64,000 bases of DNA. Origin: Nocardia sp. NBC_00565 (GTDB lineage: Bacteria > Actinomycetota > Actinomycetes > Mycobacteriales > Mycobacteriaceae). Of this stretch, positions 34,207 to 42,623 are shown piece by piece. The translations under genes were made by a program, and so were the position numbers. Below the pieces are notes generated by a model, which had not been told where the DNA came from, did not search any database, and worked only from the letters and a program-made list of their open reading frames with translations. The stretch covers positions 9,548,001 through 9,612,000 of the forward strand of contig NZ_CP107785.1 in NCBI RefSeq assembly GCF_036345915.1, given 5' to 3'. Position 1 is the stretch's first letter, and every line of letters starts with the position of its first letter.

Positions 34207-35304
34207 ATGATAATTCTGGACACAAGCATTCTGCGCGGTCTTGGCCTGAAGAGTAGCACTGCAGAGCTCTTGAGGGCCATAAGAGAGTCGGGTGTACAAC
34301 GAATCTCGGTACCATGGATGGTGCTGGAGGAATTAGCGGCTCAGCAGGTTCTCAAATACACTGACAGTTATGAGAAAGCATGCGCGGCTCAAGAGCAATT
34401 AACGAAGTTGACTCCATGGAGTATATCGCGTCTGGCGCCGCCGAGAGTGGACAAGGTTCGCGATCACTGGAGGGCTGAGTATCAGAAGCTCACAGAGGTC
34501 ATTGAGATCCAGGCTGAAATCCTCGCTCAGGCGCTCTACCGGGAGGCTAATCTCATACCTCCGGCCAAAAGAGCTGGTGATAGTCCGCAGTCTCCTAAAA
34601 TCGGTGCACGAGATGCGGTGATCTGGCTTGCTGCAGTCGGATACGCCAGAAGCAACCCGACCGAGAAAGTGTACTTCGTCAGCGGGAACACCAGAGACTT
34701 CGGAAACGGGGAGAGCCGGCCCGAGGAGCTCAATGGAGACCTGAAGGGCATTGAGAGCCGATTCGTTCAGATGACTAGAGTCGACGAGGTGGTGCAAGCG
34801 TTCGCTGAGGAGGTCAAATTCGATCCTGCTCTGCACGAAGAAATGATGTGGCGAAGTGAGTTCTGCGAGCGTATAGCAAAGGCAGCTTCCGAGAGTCTTG
34901 TCAGAGTTTGGTCGGAGTCGTCTATTCCAAATTTCTTCAATGGAGTTAGAGTGCCTCGCCCGTCTAGTCAAATTAGTGGCGCAGATGGTTGGGCAGAGAG
35001 GGCGGACGAACTATCCGTGTCATGGGCTGAGTGGACCGCACCGCCCACAGCCGCAAATCTAGTCTCCGTCGAAGATGGAAAATCTTATCGTATTGAAAAT
35101 AAGATATGGTCGATCGTCACAACGCGATGGTTGCTGATAGGGGACGCATTTTTGGCAAATTACAATACGAGTAAAATTGCATGTTTATGGACTACTAGAT
35201 TGCTAGTCAGTAACGATAGCTCGCCGGTGGTTTTGGATTATGAGGAGCCGAGAGGACTGCGGCCTGCTGATGCTAAGAGCTTGGTCAACGTACCGCCATT
35301 TTAA
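34207..35304 (+). CDS. PIN-domain (putative RNase) protein with C-terminal extension
   Basis: A 365-aa protein. The first 180 residues fit a PIN fold: MIILDTSIL with Asp5, VPWMVLEELA with Glu41/Glu42, IGARDAVIWLA with Asp136, and VYFVSGNTRDF with Asn161/Asp164, the four acidic positions of the metal site. This arrangement resembles the large PIN-like families once called DUF4935. The C-terminal half has no recognised domain. No antitoxin-like gene is next to it. G+C is near one half, lower than the surrounding genes, so transfer is likely. It may cleave RNA as a stress or defence effector. Confidence 0.8.
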   Translation: MIILDTSILRGLGLKSSTAELLRAIRESGVQRISVPWMVLEELAAQQVLKYTDSYEKACAAQEQLTKLTPWSISRLAPPRVDKVRDHWRAEYQKLTEVIEIQAEILAQALYREANLIPPAKRAGDSPQSPKIGARDAVIWLAAVGYARSNPTEKVYFVSGNTRDFGNGESRPEELNGDLKGIESRFVQMTRVDEVVQAFAEEVKFDPALHEEMMWRSEFCERIAKAASESLVRVWSESSIPNFFNGVRVPRPSSQISGADGWAERADELSVSWAEWTAPPTAANLVSVEDGKSYRIENKIWSIVTTRWLLIGDAFLANYNTSKIACLWTTRLLVSNDSSPVVLDYEEPRGLRPADAKSLVNVPPF

Positions 35305-35339
35305 GTAATGCTCACGTTCAAGCAGCATCGGTATGGTGG

Positions 35340-35583
35340 CTGGTGAAGTCGCCACCGTTCGCTTGGCCATGTGATGCTCCACCTTCAGCTGAGCCGTGGA
35401 CGCATCGGCCTCGTACTTGGCCACGATCTCGGCAGCCTCGTCGGATGTCAGTTGCTTCTTCGTCCCGCCGGAGGTTCGCGGCGGCATTTGCATTGAGCTG
35501 CGCGGTCCGGTTTGAGAAACCCGTTCCTGTAGTTCAGTGAAGTCTTCCAGCAGATCGGTCCGGTTCGAGTATCTTCTCGCCAT
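35340..35583 (-). pseudogene. truncated small helix-turn-helix gene of recombinase-associated type
   Basis: From ATG 35583 the frame reads MARRYSNRTDLLEDFTELQE and later TSDEAAEIVAKYEADASTAQ then LKVEHHMAKRTV, which is the start of a helix-turn-helix region found in actinomycete resolvase-associated proteins. After RTV the sequence becomes unrelated and the frame runs into the antisense end of the PIN gene, so the C-terminal half is missing. The break lies near 35340. Confidence 0.55.
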
Positions 35584-35852
35584 GTCTTTCATAGTGAGGC
35601 CGCAGGTCATTGACCTGTGGCCGCACTGTTGTGTGGCATTGTGCGAACCCCTTGTGGCGGTTCAGTCATCGACGAGTGCCGTTTGTGTCCGGCCGATCCT
35701 GGGCCTCGAGGCGCAACCCGCTCCTGGGGGCACCAGCGGGACCGGCATGGGACACGCTGTGTCTGGAGCTCAGTCGTGCAAGGACGGCGGAGGTGGTTCC
35801 CGACAGGCGAGACGGCATCGAGAATCTAGCTAGAATTCTGTACAGTTACGGT

Positions 35853-36161
35853 ATGTCCATCCTGCGCAACACTCATGAGCTCAGCGTTTCCGACGCCGCG
35901 CAGCGAGGCGTCGCTGGACTTGTAGCGGATGCCGAAGGTGGTGCCGACCTGGTGGTCACCCGCCATCACCGGCCGGTTGCCGCCGTGGTCAGCATGAATC
36001 GGCTCGCTGAACTGGATCGCGCGGAGTCCGACCTGCGTGACCTTGCGCTGGTGCTCGCCCGGGCCGCGACCGACGGCGGGAACCGAACGTCACTCGATGA
36101 TGTGCTCGGCGCCTTCGGTCACACAAGGGAATCCCTCGCCGAACTCGATGACCACGAGTAA
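35853..36161 (+). CDS. type II antitoxin, Phd/YefM-like
   Basis: A 102-aa protein: ILRNTHELSVSDAAQRGVA, then DLVVTRHHRPVAAVVSMNRL, the Phd/YefM DNA-binding pattern, and an acidic C-terminal tail (ESLAELDDHE) that would wrap the toxin. ATG 35853; the promoter region CTAGCTAGAATTCTG just upstream is A+T-rich and partly palindromic, suited to autorepression. The toxin gene starts 4 bases after its stop. Confidence 0.85.
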   Translation: MSILRNTHELSVSDAAQRGVAGLVADAEGGADLVVTRHHRPVAAVVSMNRLAELDRAESDLRDLALVLARAATDGGNRTSLDDVLGAFGHTRESLAELDDHE

Positions 36162-36165
36162 GCCG

Positions 36166-36687
36166 ATGGTCGAAGTCCTCTTCACCGATGCGGCAATCGA
36201 CGATCTTCGAAAACTCGGCCCCGATGCCGTGCCCAAAGTCCTCAAAAAGGTGCTCCTGCTGCTGGATTCACCGCAAGTCGGCTATCCACTCGGCGGCGAA
36301 TTGACCGGGTTCCGCAAGCTTGTCGTTGGCCGCAACACCTGGCGGATCGTGTACCGGGTCATCGACCAGCAGACCATCGAGATCTGCGAGATCTGGGCAA
36401 TCGGAGCACGCGCCGACTCCGAGGTCTACGCGGAAGCAACTGCCCGCATCGTCGCGGCCGCTGGTCGGCTACCAGAATTCAGCAAGCTCGGCGCAGTGGT
36501 CGAGCGACTCGGCCGCAGTGCCGAATCGTTCGGAATTCCACCGACACCGATGCGCGAACCTGTCCCCGATTGGCTCGCACAGCGATTGATCCACACGGTC
36601 GGCATGGCTCCCGCCGAGGTCGCAGCACTCGGTCTCGAACAGGCCGTCGACCACTGGGCTGAATACACCTCGCGGCCATCGACGTAA
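36166..36687 (+). CDS. RelE-family toxin with C-terminal extension
   Basis: A 173-aa protein. The first 95 residues are RelE/ParE-like: MVEVLFTDAAIDDLRKLG, VGYPLGGELTGFRKLVVG, then NTWRIVYRVI and ICEIWAIGAR, the strand carrying the active-site region of ribosome-dependent RNases. The extra 75 residues (about 99-173) are helical and end with ALGLEQAVDHWAEY; such a tail is not part of ordinary RelE. It may fix antitoxin binding or add another function. It forms an operon with the antitoxin. Copy 4 of the dispersed repeat lies 80 bases downstream. Confidence 0.85.
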   Translation: MVEVLFTDAAIDDLRKLGPDAVPKVLKKVLLLLDSPQVGYPLGGELTGFRKLVVGRNTWRIVYRVIDQQTIEICEIWAIGARADSEVYAEATARIVAAAGRLPEFSKLGAVVERLGRSAESFGIPPTPMREPVPDWLAQRLIHTVGMAPAEVAALGLEQAVDHWAEYTSRPST

Positions 36688-36766
36688 CCCGGCCGAACAC
36701 GATCCTGCCCTACCGGCTCCACCCGTCGACCCGGGGCGCGTCCCTCACCGCGTCCCGGCGGCCGTT

Positions 36767-36815
36767 CGCCTGCCGACCGGCACGATCCAAATCGCTGGTC
36801 CTTCGACTGCCATCA
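36767..36815. repeat. dispersed repeat, copy 4 (short, diverged)
   Basis: About 48 bases match the middle of the other copies (GCCTGCCGACCGGCA..., then ATCGCTGGTCCTTCGACTG). On the minus strand they read VEGPAIWIVPVGRR, matching the C-terminal half of the small frame in copies 1-3. The first half is absent. It lies 80 bases 3' of the RelE-type gene. Confidence 0.5.
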
Positions 36816-36863
36816 GTGACCTCGCGGCGCGGCAACTGGTACGAGCGGATGCTCCACTACCAG

Positions 36864-37529
36864 CTAGGGCGTAGCTCGCGCGGTGATCTCCCGGGGCGTT
36901 AGCACACGAGTGTCCGCCCCAGAGGCCGCGACGGCGATCATGGCGCGACCGATCTCCCGATTGTCGTTGACCGCGTTCGGCGCCAGCCGCTTGAACAGCG
37001 GGATCAGCGGCCCAGTGACTGTGTACGCGGCGCGATACAACCGGGTCTTGGAGACCGCACCATCCATCGGCTGTACGAATCCGGGCCGGAACATGTACGC
37101 CTGGAAGGGAAGTGCGAGCAGATCGTTCTCGGTCTTCCCCTTCACCCGCCCCCACATCGACCGACCCTGCTCAGTGCTGTCGGTGCCCTGCCCGGAGACA
37201 TAGATGAACGTCAGCTTCGGGTTCGCGGCCGCCATCGTGCGACCGACCTTCAAGGCCAGGTCGTAGGTGATCCGGCGGTAGTTCTCCTCTTTCATGCCGA
37301 CAGAGGAGACACCGAGGCAAAAGAAACAGGCGTCGAACTCCGGCAGTTCGCCGGCGATCGCGGAGAGATCGGTCGGATCGGGCTGGACCAGCTCGCGCAG
37401 CTTGAGGCTCTCGATACCCACCGAGCTGCGCCCGACGGCGAAGACCTGCTCGACCCGCTCGTCTCGGAGGCACTCGTTGAGAACCCCCTGCCCGATCATG
37501 CCGGTCGCGCCGAAGAGGATTACCTTCAT
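36864..37529 (-). CDS. NAD(P)-binding epimerase/oxidoreductase (atypical SDR)
   Basis: A 221-aa protein starting at ATG 37529 with MKVILFGATGMIGQGVLNECL, the glycine-rich motif of atypical SDRs (NmrA/NAD(P)H-binding group). FDACFFCLGVSSVGM and the late FRPGFVQPMDG are the conserved family segments; the Tyr/Lys pair of classical SDRs is not obvious. The product is probably a cytoplasmic oxidoreductase or redox sensor. Close homologues are common in soil bacteria as single genes. The neighbours are unrelated. Function not further known. Confidence 0.85.
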   Translation of the reverse strand: MKVILFGATGMIGQGVLNECLRDERVEQVFAVGRSSVGIESLKLRELVQPDPTDLSAIAGELPEFDACFFCLGVSSVGMKEENYRRITYDLALKVGRTMAAANPKLTFIYVSGQGTDSTEQGRSMWGRVKGKTENDLLALPFQAYMFRPGFVQPMDGAVSKTRLYRAAYTVTGPLIPLFKRLAPNAVNDNREIGRAMIAVAASGADTRVLTPREITARATP

Positions 37530-37820
37530 GCCAGCATCTTGCCTGAGCGACAAGGGGATTGTGGGCATCCGCCGCTGATGGTGATCCCGAGGTCCGCGCC
37601 GTAGGTCATCCGCCTTGGTTGGGTACCGCCCCGATCAATGGGCCGAGATCATCTCGGCCTCGGCAACGTACTGACATGGTTCCGTACGAATGATGGACGG
37701 CCTCAACGTTTCGTCGGCAACACAGTGAGCTCTCGCACAGCCAGGCCACGTGGCCTGGCTGTGCGCTGCCAATGACTGAGAATGAGACGGCAAATCCGTT
37801 GTCGTGGATAGTATTTGGCA

Positions 37821-38402
37821 GTGATATCGCAGTTGCTGGGCACGCTGAGCGGGGTGGTGATCGGTGGCGCGATCACCTTCCTTGCTTCCTACGTCAACGA
37901 ACGGTCCAAGTGGAACCGGAGTCAGTCCACGCGGTGGGACGAACGTCGGCTACAGGCCTATTCGGATTTCCTTATCGTCACCAGGGGTATGCACACCCTG
38001 GCCGCACGGTTGGTTCGGATACGAGCAGGTGATCTTGACCAGCAAGGGATGTCCTTACAGGAGGGCATCGTTCAACTCGGCGAGCTCGAGCGTGAACGCA
38101 TCCAGCGGTGGCAGGAGGTGCAGTTGCTGGGCAGCCCCAAGGCGGTGGCGATCGGCGACGAACTAAACAGATGCACATGGACCTTGGAGTATTTCGCATA
38201 CGGTGAACTCACCGGTGACGCCGACTGGCTGCTGATCGTCCGAGATGCCTACCGCTTGCGCAAGGATTTCAGTTTCGCGGCTCGCGACGATCTCGGCGTC
38301 ACCGAGGCTGGAATTGTGGTCCCAGAGTGGAAAGATGCGTGGACACCACGCGACCACATGATCGAGGTCCGCCGACGAGTCCAACCGCTGCCGCCGTCCT
38401 AG
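37821..38402 (+). CDS. unknown membrane-anchored protein
   Basis: A 193-aa protein from GTG 37821 (TTG 37815 is also possible). One N-terminal membrane helix, LLGTLSGVVIGGAITFLASY, is followed by a long soluble helical part with repeated charged residues (VNERSKWNRSQSTRWDERRL, ERERIQRWQEVQLLG), suggesting a coiled coil in the cytoplasm. This arrangement is common among small actinomycete proteins of unknown role. The neighbours give no clue. Confidence 0.65.
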   Translation: MISQLLGTLSGVVIGGAITFLASYVNERSKWNRSQSTRWDERRLQAYSDFLIVTRGMHTLAARLVRIRAGDLDQQGMSLQEGIVQLGELERERIQRWQEVQLLGSPKAVAIGDELNRCTWTLEYFAYGELTGDADWLLIVRDAYRLRKDFSFAARDDLGVTEAGIVVPEWKDAWTPRDHMIEVRRRVQPLPPS

Positions 38403-38722
38403 CAATCGCCCTCATACGGCCGGGAGACGAACTTCTCACCAAGGTTTGCGCCCGTGTTCCAACGTCCGCTGGCCGCTGGCCGCTGGGCGCGCGGTCCGGC
38501 CGGCTGCCAGTGGACATGCCGATGTCCGCGCCTCTGGTTCGGACGCAAACGCGTACTCGGTGACCGAAGGTCGACAGCAACCAGTCGCAAGCGTCTGCCC
38601 CCCACAACGTTCACGTTCGCTGGTTGCTCTCGTTATCCGGACAGCCAGCATGCAGCAGCCTCAGACTGTTGCTATCGCGGAGTAGTCATCCTCCGCCAAT
38701 GATGCTGACAGGAGGACTGGAT
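38403..38722. other. intergenic stretch, only a short tandem repeat seen
   Basis: Some 320 bases without a convincing gene. GCTGGCC occurs twice in tandem, with a third copy changed at its end, near 38468-38490. The last 20 bases contain the strong ribosome site ACAGGAGGACTGGAT of the next gene. Confidence 0.45.
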
Positions 38723-39028
38723 ATGACCGAGTCACAACCCGAATCCAACGACATCGAGCTGGTAACAATCCCAGCGACGCAGGTGACACCGGAGGATGTG
38801 GGCGCGCTGTCGGTTCGATACACCGACGGTGTACCAGAGTTGGTCCTTACCGGGGGACGCGTCGTTCCGAAGAATCTCGCGGTCACCGATGGGGCAGGGA
38901 ACGTTCTCGCCTCCTACACTACGGTTTCCATTGCCCGGTCCGCGTCGGTGAGCATGCCCCCCGACACCCAGAATGGGCTCTACACCGCTGACATGACTGT
39001 CATCTTTGATGCGGTCCCACGGCCGTAA
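38723..39028 (+). CDS. unknown 101-aa protein
   Basis: ATG 38723 follows an excellent ribosome site (AGGAGG, 10 bases upstream). The protein is acidic with several beta-like segments (IELVTIPATQVTPEDVGALS, VPELVLTGGRVVPKN), no signal peptide and no membrane helix. It ends with ADMTVIFDAVPRP. I recognise no family. The 3' flank carries copy 3 of the dispersed repeat. Confidence 0.6.
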   Translation: MTESQPESNDIELVTIPATQVTPEDVGALSVRYTDGVPELVLTGGRVVPKNLAVTDGAGNVLASYTTVSIARSASVSMPPDTQNGLYTADMTVIFDAVPRP

Positions 39029-39136
39029 CCTCTCCCTTTGGTCGGACTGGCTGCCGGTAGCACACCGGCTTACCGGCAGCCAGGACTCAAGCTCGTTTGC
39101 CCGTAGTAGGGATTGCGGGCAGTCCAGTGTCCGCAC

Positions 39137-39575
39137 ATGCCGCATACCGGGCGAGCTGACGGTTGGGGTGTGCGCGGTGTTCTCCGATGTACCAGCGGAG
39201 CGCCGATCGCCGATAGTTCGGTGAAATCAGCATTTCAAGCCATGGTTTTCACCTGCGCGAGCGCCTACCGGCCTGATCGGAATCGCTGGCCCTTCGACCG
39301 TCAGAGTGTTCGGGTTGTGGAGCGTTAGGCCCACATAATGGCAAAGCCGCAGGTCAACGGCCTGCCGTTTTGTCGCGTTTGTGTAGTTATCCGAACCATT
39401 TCCGTGCTGTAGCGTGCACGGCCTGGGGCTGAGCGGCATGTCGTGTACAGCTTCTGGATGGGCTCTTGGCTGTCTGCTCGCTGTCGATGATGATGTCGGC
39501 GTCGGCGCAACCGGCGCAGAGGGGTGCTGGTGCACCTGCGTCGTCGCGCACTGGCTATATCTGGAACGAGTGGAG
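39137..39575. repeat. dispersed repeat, copy 3 (complete form)
   Basis: The first 198 bases match copy 2 (33566-33762) almost exactly. The rest (39257-39575) matches copy 1 in diverged form, so this copy joins both halves. The minus strand has a small frame from GTG 39334 to 39227 (35 aa) that begins like those of copies 1 and 2. It starts 109 bases 3' of a plus-strand gene. Confidence 0.8.
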
Positions 39576-39603
39576 CACTCCTCCCGATGAGCGATAAGCC
39601 CGG

Positions 39604-41124
39604 CTAGGGGCAGGCCGGCGATTGCTGTCCATCGGCGACGATCTGCGTACACACCCAGCCATCGTCCAGCCGCCACGCGTTGCCTGTAGGGACGAGTGGG
39701 ATGAGCATGGGGACGGTGCCATCCAAGGTGGTGGTGCTGGTGGTGGCGATCAGGCGATTGCGGCCTATGTCGGTGGTTTTGTCGACTGTCACCTCGAGGA
39801 CGGAATGGGCGTAGGCCCGGGCCAGTTTCGTGACCAGATCAGGGTCTTTGTCATCACCCTCGATCCGTAAGTTCTTGGCGGAGGCGGAGATCGATGGGTT
39901 CAAGGCCTGCGCGAGTTCGGCGGTGAGGTCGGCTGGATCGGGAATCGGCGGTTGAGCGGTTGGCAGGTTGTCGAGGCCTGAAATGGTGCCGGGATAGAGC
40001 TGGGCCACCAGGTCGGTCCAGATGTAGGTCGCGTCGATGGAGAGCAGGGAGCGGTAGGCGGGGGTGTACTGGTTCACGGCGATAGCGACGCTGACTTTGC
40101 GTTCAGGGAGGTACATCGTCCTCGAGGTGTAGCCGAGGACCGCGCCGGAGTGGCCGATCCAGGAGCCGTCACTCATCAGGCCGAGGCCGTAACCGTCGGT
40201 GAAAGTTGTTCGTGCCGTATCGGTTCGAGGTTCGAGGAATCGACCCTCACCCAGTGCGGCGGCGTAGGTGGCGAGGTCGGGCACCGAGGCCACCAGCGAG
40301 CCCGCGGCTTCCCACAGGGTTGGTGGTGTGCGTGCTGTGACGTCGGTGCGGACGTCTGTGTCGTAGGCGTAGCCCCGGCTATCAGGTGTGGGCAAAGTGG
40401 CGTCGGGGGGGTATCGGGTGTCGTGAAGCCCGTAGTCGCTGGCGAGGTCGTTGACAATGTCTCGCACCGGGCGGCCTGTCACCTTTTCCAGGATTAGGCC
40501 GAGCAGGAGGTACTCGGAATTCGAGTACGCAGTACGGGAATTGGGTGGCTGTGCCTTGTCAGGGTTGTCCCTGATGATGCGCAGGGCATCGCCAATGGAC
40601 CACACGCGATCCGGTGTCGCGGTGAGTAATTGGGGAAAAAACTCGGGATTCGTGGCGAAATCGTAGACGCCACCCCGCATACCGAGCAGGTCGCGCACGG
40701 TGATGGTGTCGCCATTGGGGATAGCGGCGACGTACTTCCGGAGGGGGTCGTCGAGTGAGAGTTTCTGTGCATCAGCGAGGTGGAGTACGGCGGTCGCGAC
40801 GAACGTCTTGGTGATACTGCCGACCCGGTAGTGGTCGCTCACTTGGGCTCGGCGGCCGGTGGCGGTGTCCGCCACCCCGTACGCCTGGCTGTAGTTGCCG
40901 TGTTCGGGGTCGATGATCGATACCGCTGCGCCCGGAATCAGCCCGGCGTCGATATGGGATTTCATGATCTGGTCGACCTGGCCGGCCAGGTCCGCGGGAA
41001 ACGCCTGTGCCCGGTCGGAATCGGTGGTGGTACCGCAGCCGGTGGCGAGCAACGCGGCCACCACAGGTAATGCGAGCACCGCCCGGATTCGTCGCGATAG
41101 GACGTGGTGATGCGACCCAGACAT
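39604..41124 (-). CDS. serine beta-lactamase / D-Ala-D-Ala carboxypeptidase-family lipoprotein
   Basis: A 506-aa exported protein. Start at ATG 41124 after AGGGAGGGATTCCGCA. The signal peptide ends in LPVVAALLATGC, a lipobox with Cys30, so it is anchored on the outer face of the membrane. The penicillin-binding motifs are SITK (Ser103, Lys106), YSN and HSG (in IGHSGAVLGY), as in class C-like beta-lactamases and esterases. The C-terminal 130 residues form an extra domain of unknown role. It may be a cell-wall peptidase or an esterase. Confidence 0.88.
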   Translation of the reverse strand: MSGSHHHVLSRRIRAVLALPVVAALLATGCGTTTDSDRAQAFPADLAGQVDQIMKSHIDAGLIPGAAVSIIDPEHGNYSQAYGVADTATGRRAQVSDHYRVGSITKTFVATAVLHLADAQKLSLDDPLRKYVAAIPNGDTITVRDLLGMRGGVYDFATNPEFFPQLLTATPDRVWSIGDALRIIRDNPDKAQPPNSRTAYSNSEYLLLGLILEKVTGRPVRDIVNDLASDYGLHDTRYPPDATLPTPDSRGYAYDTDVRTDVTARTPPTLWEAAGSLVASVPDLATYAAALGEGRFLEPRTDTARTTFTDGYGLGLMSDGSWIGHSGAVLGYTSRTMYLPERKVSVAIAVNQYTPAYRSLLSIDATYIWTDLVAQLYPGTISGLDNLPTAQPPIPDPADLTAELAQALNPSISASAKNLRIEGDDKDPDLVTKLARAYAHSVLEVTVDKTTDIGRNRLIATTSTTTLDGTVPMLIPLVPTGNAWRLDDGWVCTQIVADGQQSPACP

Positions 41125-41390
41125 TGCGGAATCCCTCCCTGCCGGGTCAGTACCGGCGCCCGTTGCCGAGGTTAGCAGCGGGACCGGGCAAGCGAGGCGC
41201 AGTTGCGGTGGCACCGGAGGTAGGCGCCTGCCCGTCGCCCGGTGCCGTTCAGGCTACGGCGACGGTCAAATGCCGACGCCAGAGAACGCCCGATCATGCC
41301 GCCGATCGCGCGGTCGCCGAGCGCGCTTAAGTAGCCGATGAGCGCGAGTTGATGGCCTGCGAGTTCGGGCTGGGCGCCGAGTCCAGCACT

Positions 41391-41753
41391 TCACGGAAGC
41401 TGGTTGTTCCACATCCGGAACATGGCGCATTTGCCGCGTCGGTCGAAGGTGACAGTCCACAGGTTGGCGAAGTCACCGAGTTCTTTGTAGTGGCCGACGC
41501 CCTGGATGGCGGCGGTATCGCCGGTGATCATCAGGATCGACCACTCGAACGTCCAGCCGCCTTCTTGCCACGCTTGGCGTCCGCGCCAGCCTTCGATGAT
41601 GGCGTCGCGTCCCACCCAATCGGTGGCATATGGCCATTCGTGGTACTCCGCGTTCGGGCTGAACAACGCACCGATGTCCTTGGCCGCGCCGGTGGTCCAC
41701 GCGTGCACGTAGGCGTCGACCCAGGTGCGCACCTGCTGTTCGCTCATCACCAT
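41391..41753 (-). CDS. SnoaL/NTF2-like protein
   Basis: A 120-aa single-domain protein with the cone-shaped NTF2 fold: WVDAYVHAWTTGAAKDIGAL, ALFSPNAEYHEWPYATDWVG and GVGHYKELGDFANLWTVTFD. Such proteins act as small isomerases, hydrolases or binding domains. ATG 41753 is 3 bases after the SDR stop, so the two form an operon. Which pathway they serve is not evident. Confidence 0.85.
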   Translation of the reverse strand: MVMSEQQVRTWVDAYVHAWTTGAAKDIGALFSPNAEYHEWPYATDWVGRDAIIEGWRGRQAWQEGGWTFEWSILMITGDTAAIQGVGHYKELGDFANLWTVTFDRRGKCAMFRMWNNQLP

Positions 41754-41756
41754 CGA

Positions 41757-42488
41757 TCAGCCCTGGACCGTGGGACGCACGACGATCTCGTTGACGTCGA
41801 CTTCTGGGGGCTGGGTGATGGCGTAGTGGATCGCCGCGCCGATCGCGGTCGCGGGAATCGCGGCGCGCATGCTGTCGCGGACCGCTGTGCGGATATCGTT
41901 GTCGCCGATGCCGTCGGTCAGTTCGCTGTGGGTCAGGCCGGGGCTGATGATGGTGACGCGGATATCGCGGCTTTCCTGCCGCAAGCCCTCCGAGATCGCC
42001 CGCACCGCGTACTTGGTGGCACTGTAGACCGCCGCGGTCGGATCGACCCGATGCCCGGACACCGACGCGAGATTGACGATGTGGCCTTGTCCGCGCTCAC
42101 GCATCGACGGCAGCACCGCGGCGATACCGTGCAGCACGCCCCGGATGTTGACATCGATCATCCGGTCCCACTCCTCGATCGCGAGCGCGTCCAGACGCGA
42201 CAGTGGCATCACCCCGGCGTTGTTGACCAGCACATCGATTCGCTCATACCGTTCGAGTGCGTGCGCGGCGAACACGTGCATATCTTCCAGGCTGGTCACA
42301 TCCAGCGCCTGGTACTCGGCGCTACCGCCCTCGGCCCGAATCTCCTTGGCCAGCGTCTCGATTCGATCCACTCGTCGCGCGCCCAATACCACCCGGTGAC
42401 CGGCGGCGGCCAGGGTTCGCGCGGTCGCCTCGCCGATTCCGCTGCTGGCCCCGGTGATCAGCACAACCTTGCCGTACGCCTCGCCCAC
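41757..42488 (-). CDS. short-chain dehydrogenase/reductase
   Basis: A 243-aa classical SDR: ITGASSGIGEATARTLA for NADP binding, NNAGVMPLS, Ser in LASVSGH, and catalytic YSATKYAV. The ending GAAIHYAITQPPEVDVNEIV is typical of the DUF-less oxidoreductases that pair with MmyB-type regulators. GTG 42488 is chosen over a longer frame. It is divergent from an XRE/MmyB regulator, an arrangement often seen in actinomycetes, so the regulator probably controls this operon. Confidence 0.92.
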   Translation of the reverse strand: MGEAYGKVVLITGASSGIGEATARTLAAAGHRVVLGARRVDRIETLAKEIRAEGGSAEYQALDVTSLEDMHVFAAHALERYERIDVLVNNAGVMPLSRLDALAIEEWDRMIDVNIRGVLHGIAAVLPSMRERGQGHIVNLASVSGHRVDPTAAVYSATKYAVRAISEGLRQESRDIRVTIISPGLTHSELTDGIGDNDIRTAVRDSMRAAIPATAIGAAIHYAITQPPEVDVNEIVVRPTVQG

Positions 42489-42623
42489 ATCGGTCCCTTC
42501 TGTCGGTGATCGGTGGCGTCGCTGCGCCTCCACACTCCGAGCATGCGGTCGTTCACCGCGAATACCCAGGTCCCGGCTTCCTGGGTGTGCGGCACCCAGG
42601 ATCGCCCGACGTAGGCTGTGTTG

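Noticed and set aside
30060..39334. GTTAGGC in three repeat copies looks like the core box of integron attC sites
   Set aside because: No matching partner box with the required spacing and fold was found in any copy, and no integron integrase is present; only a phage-type integrase remnant exists.
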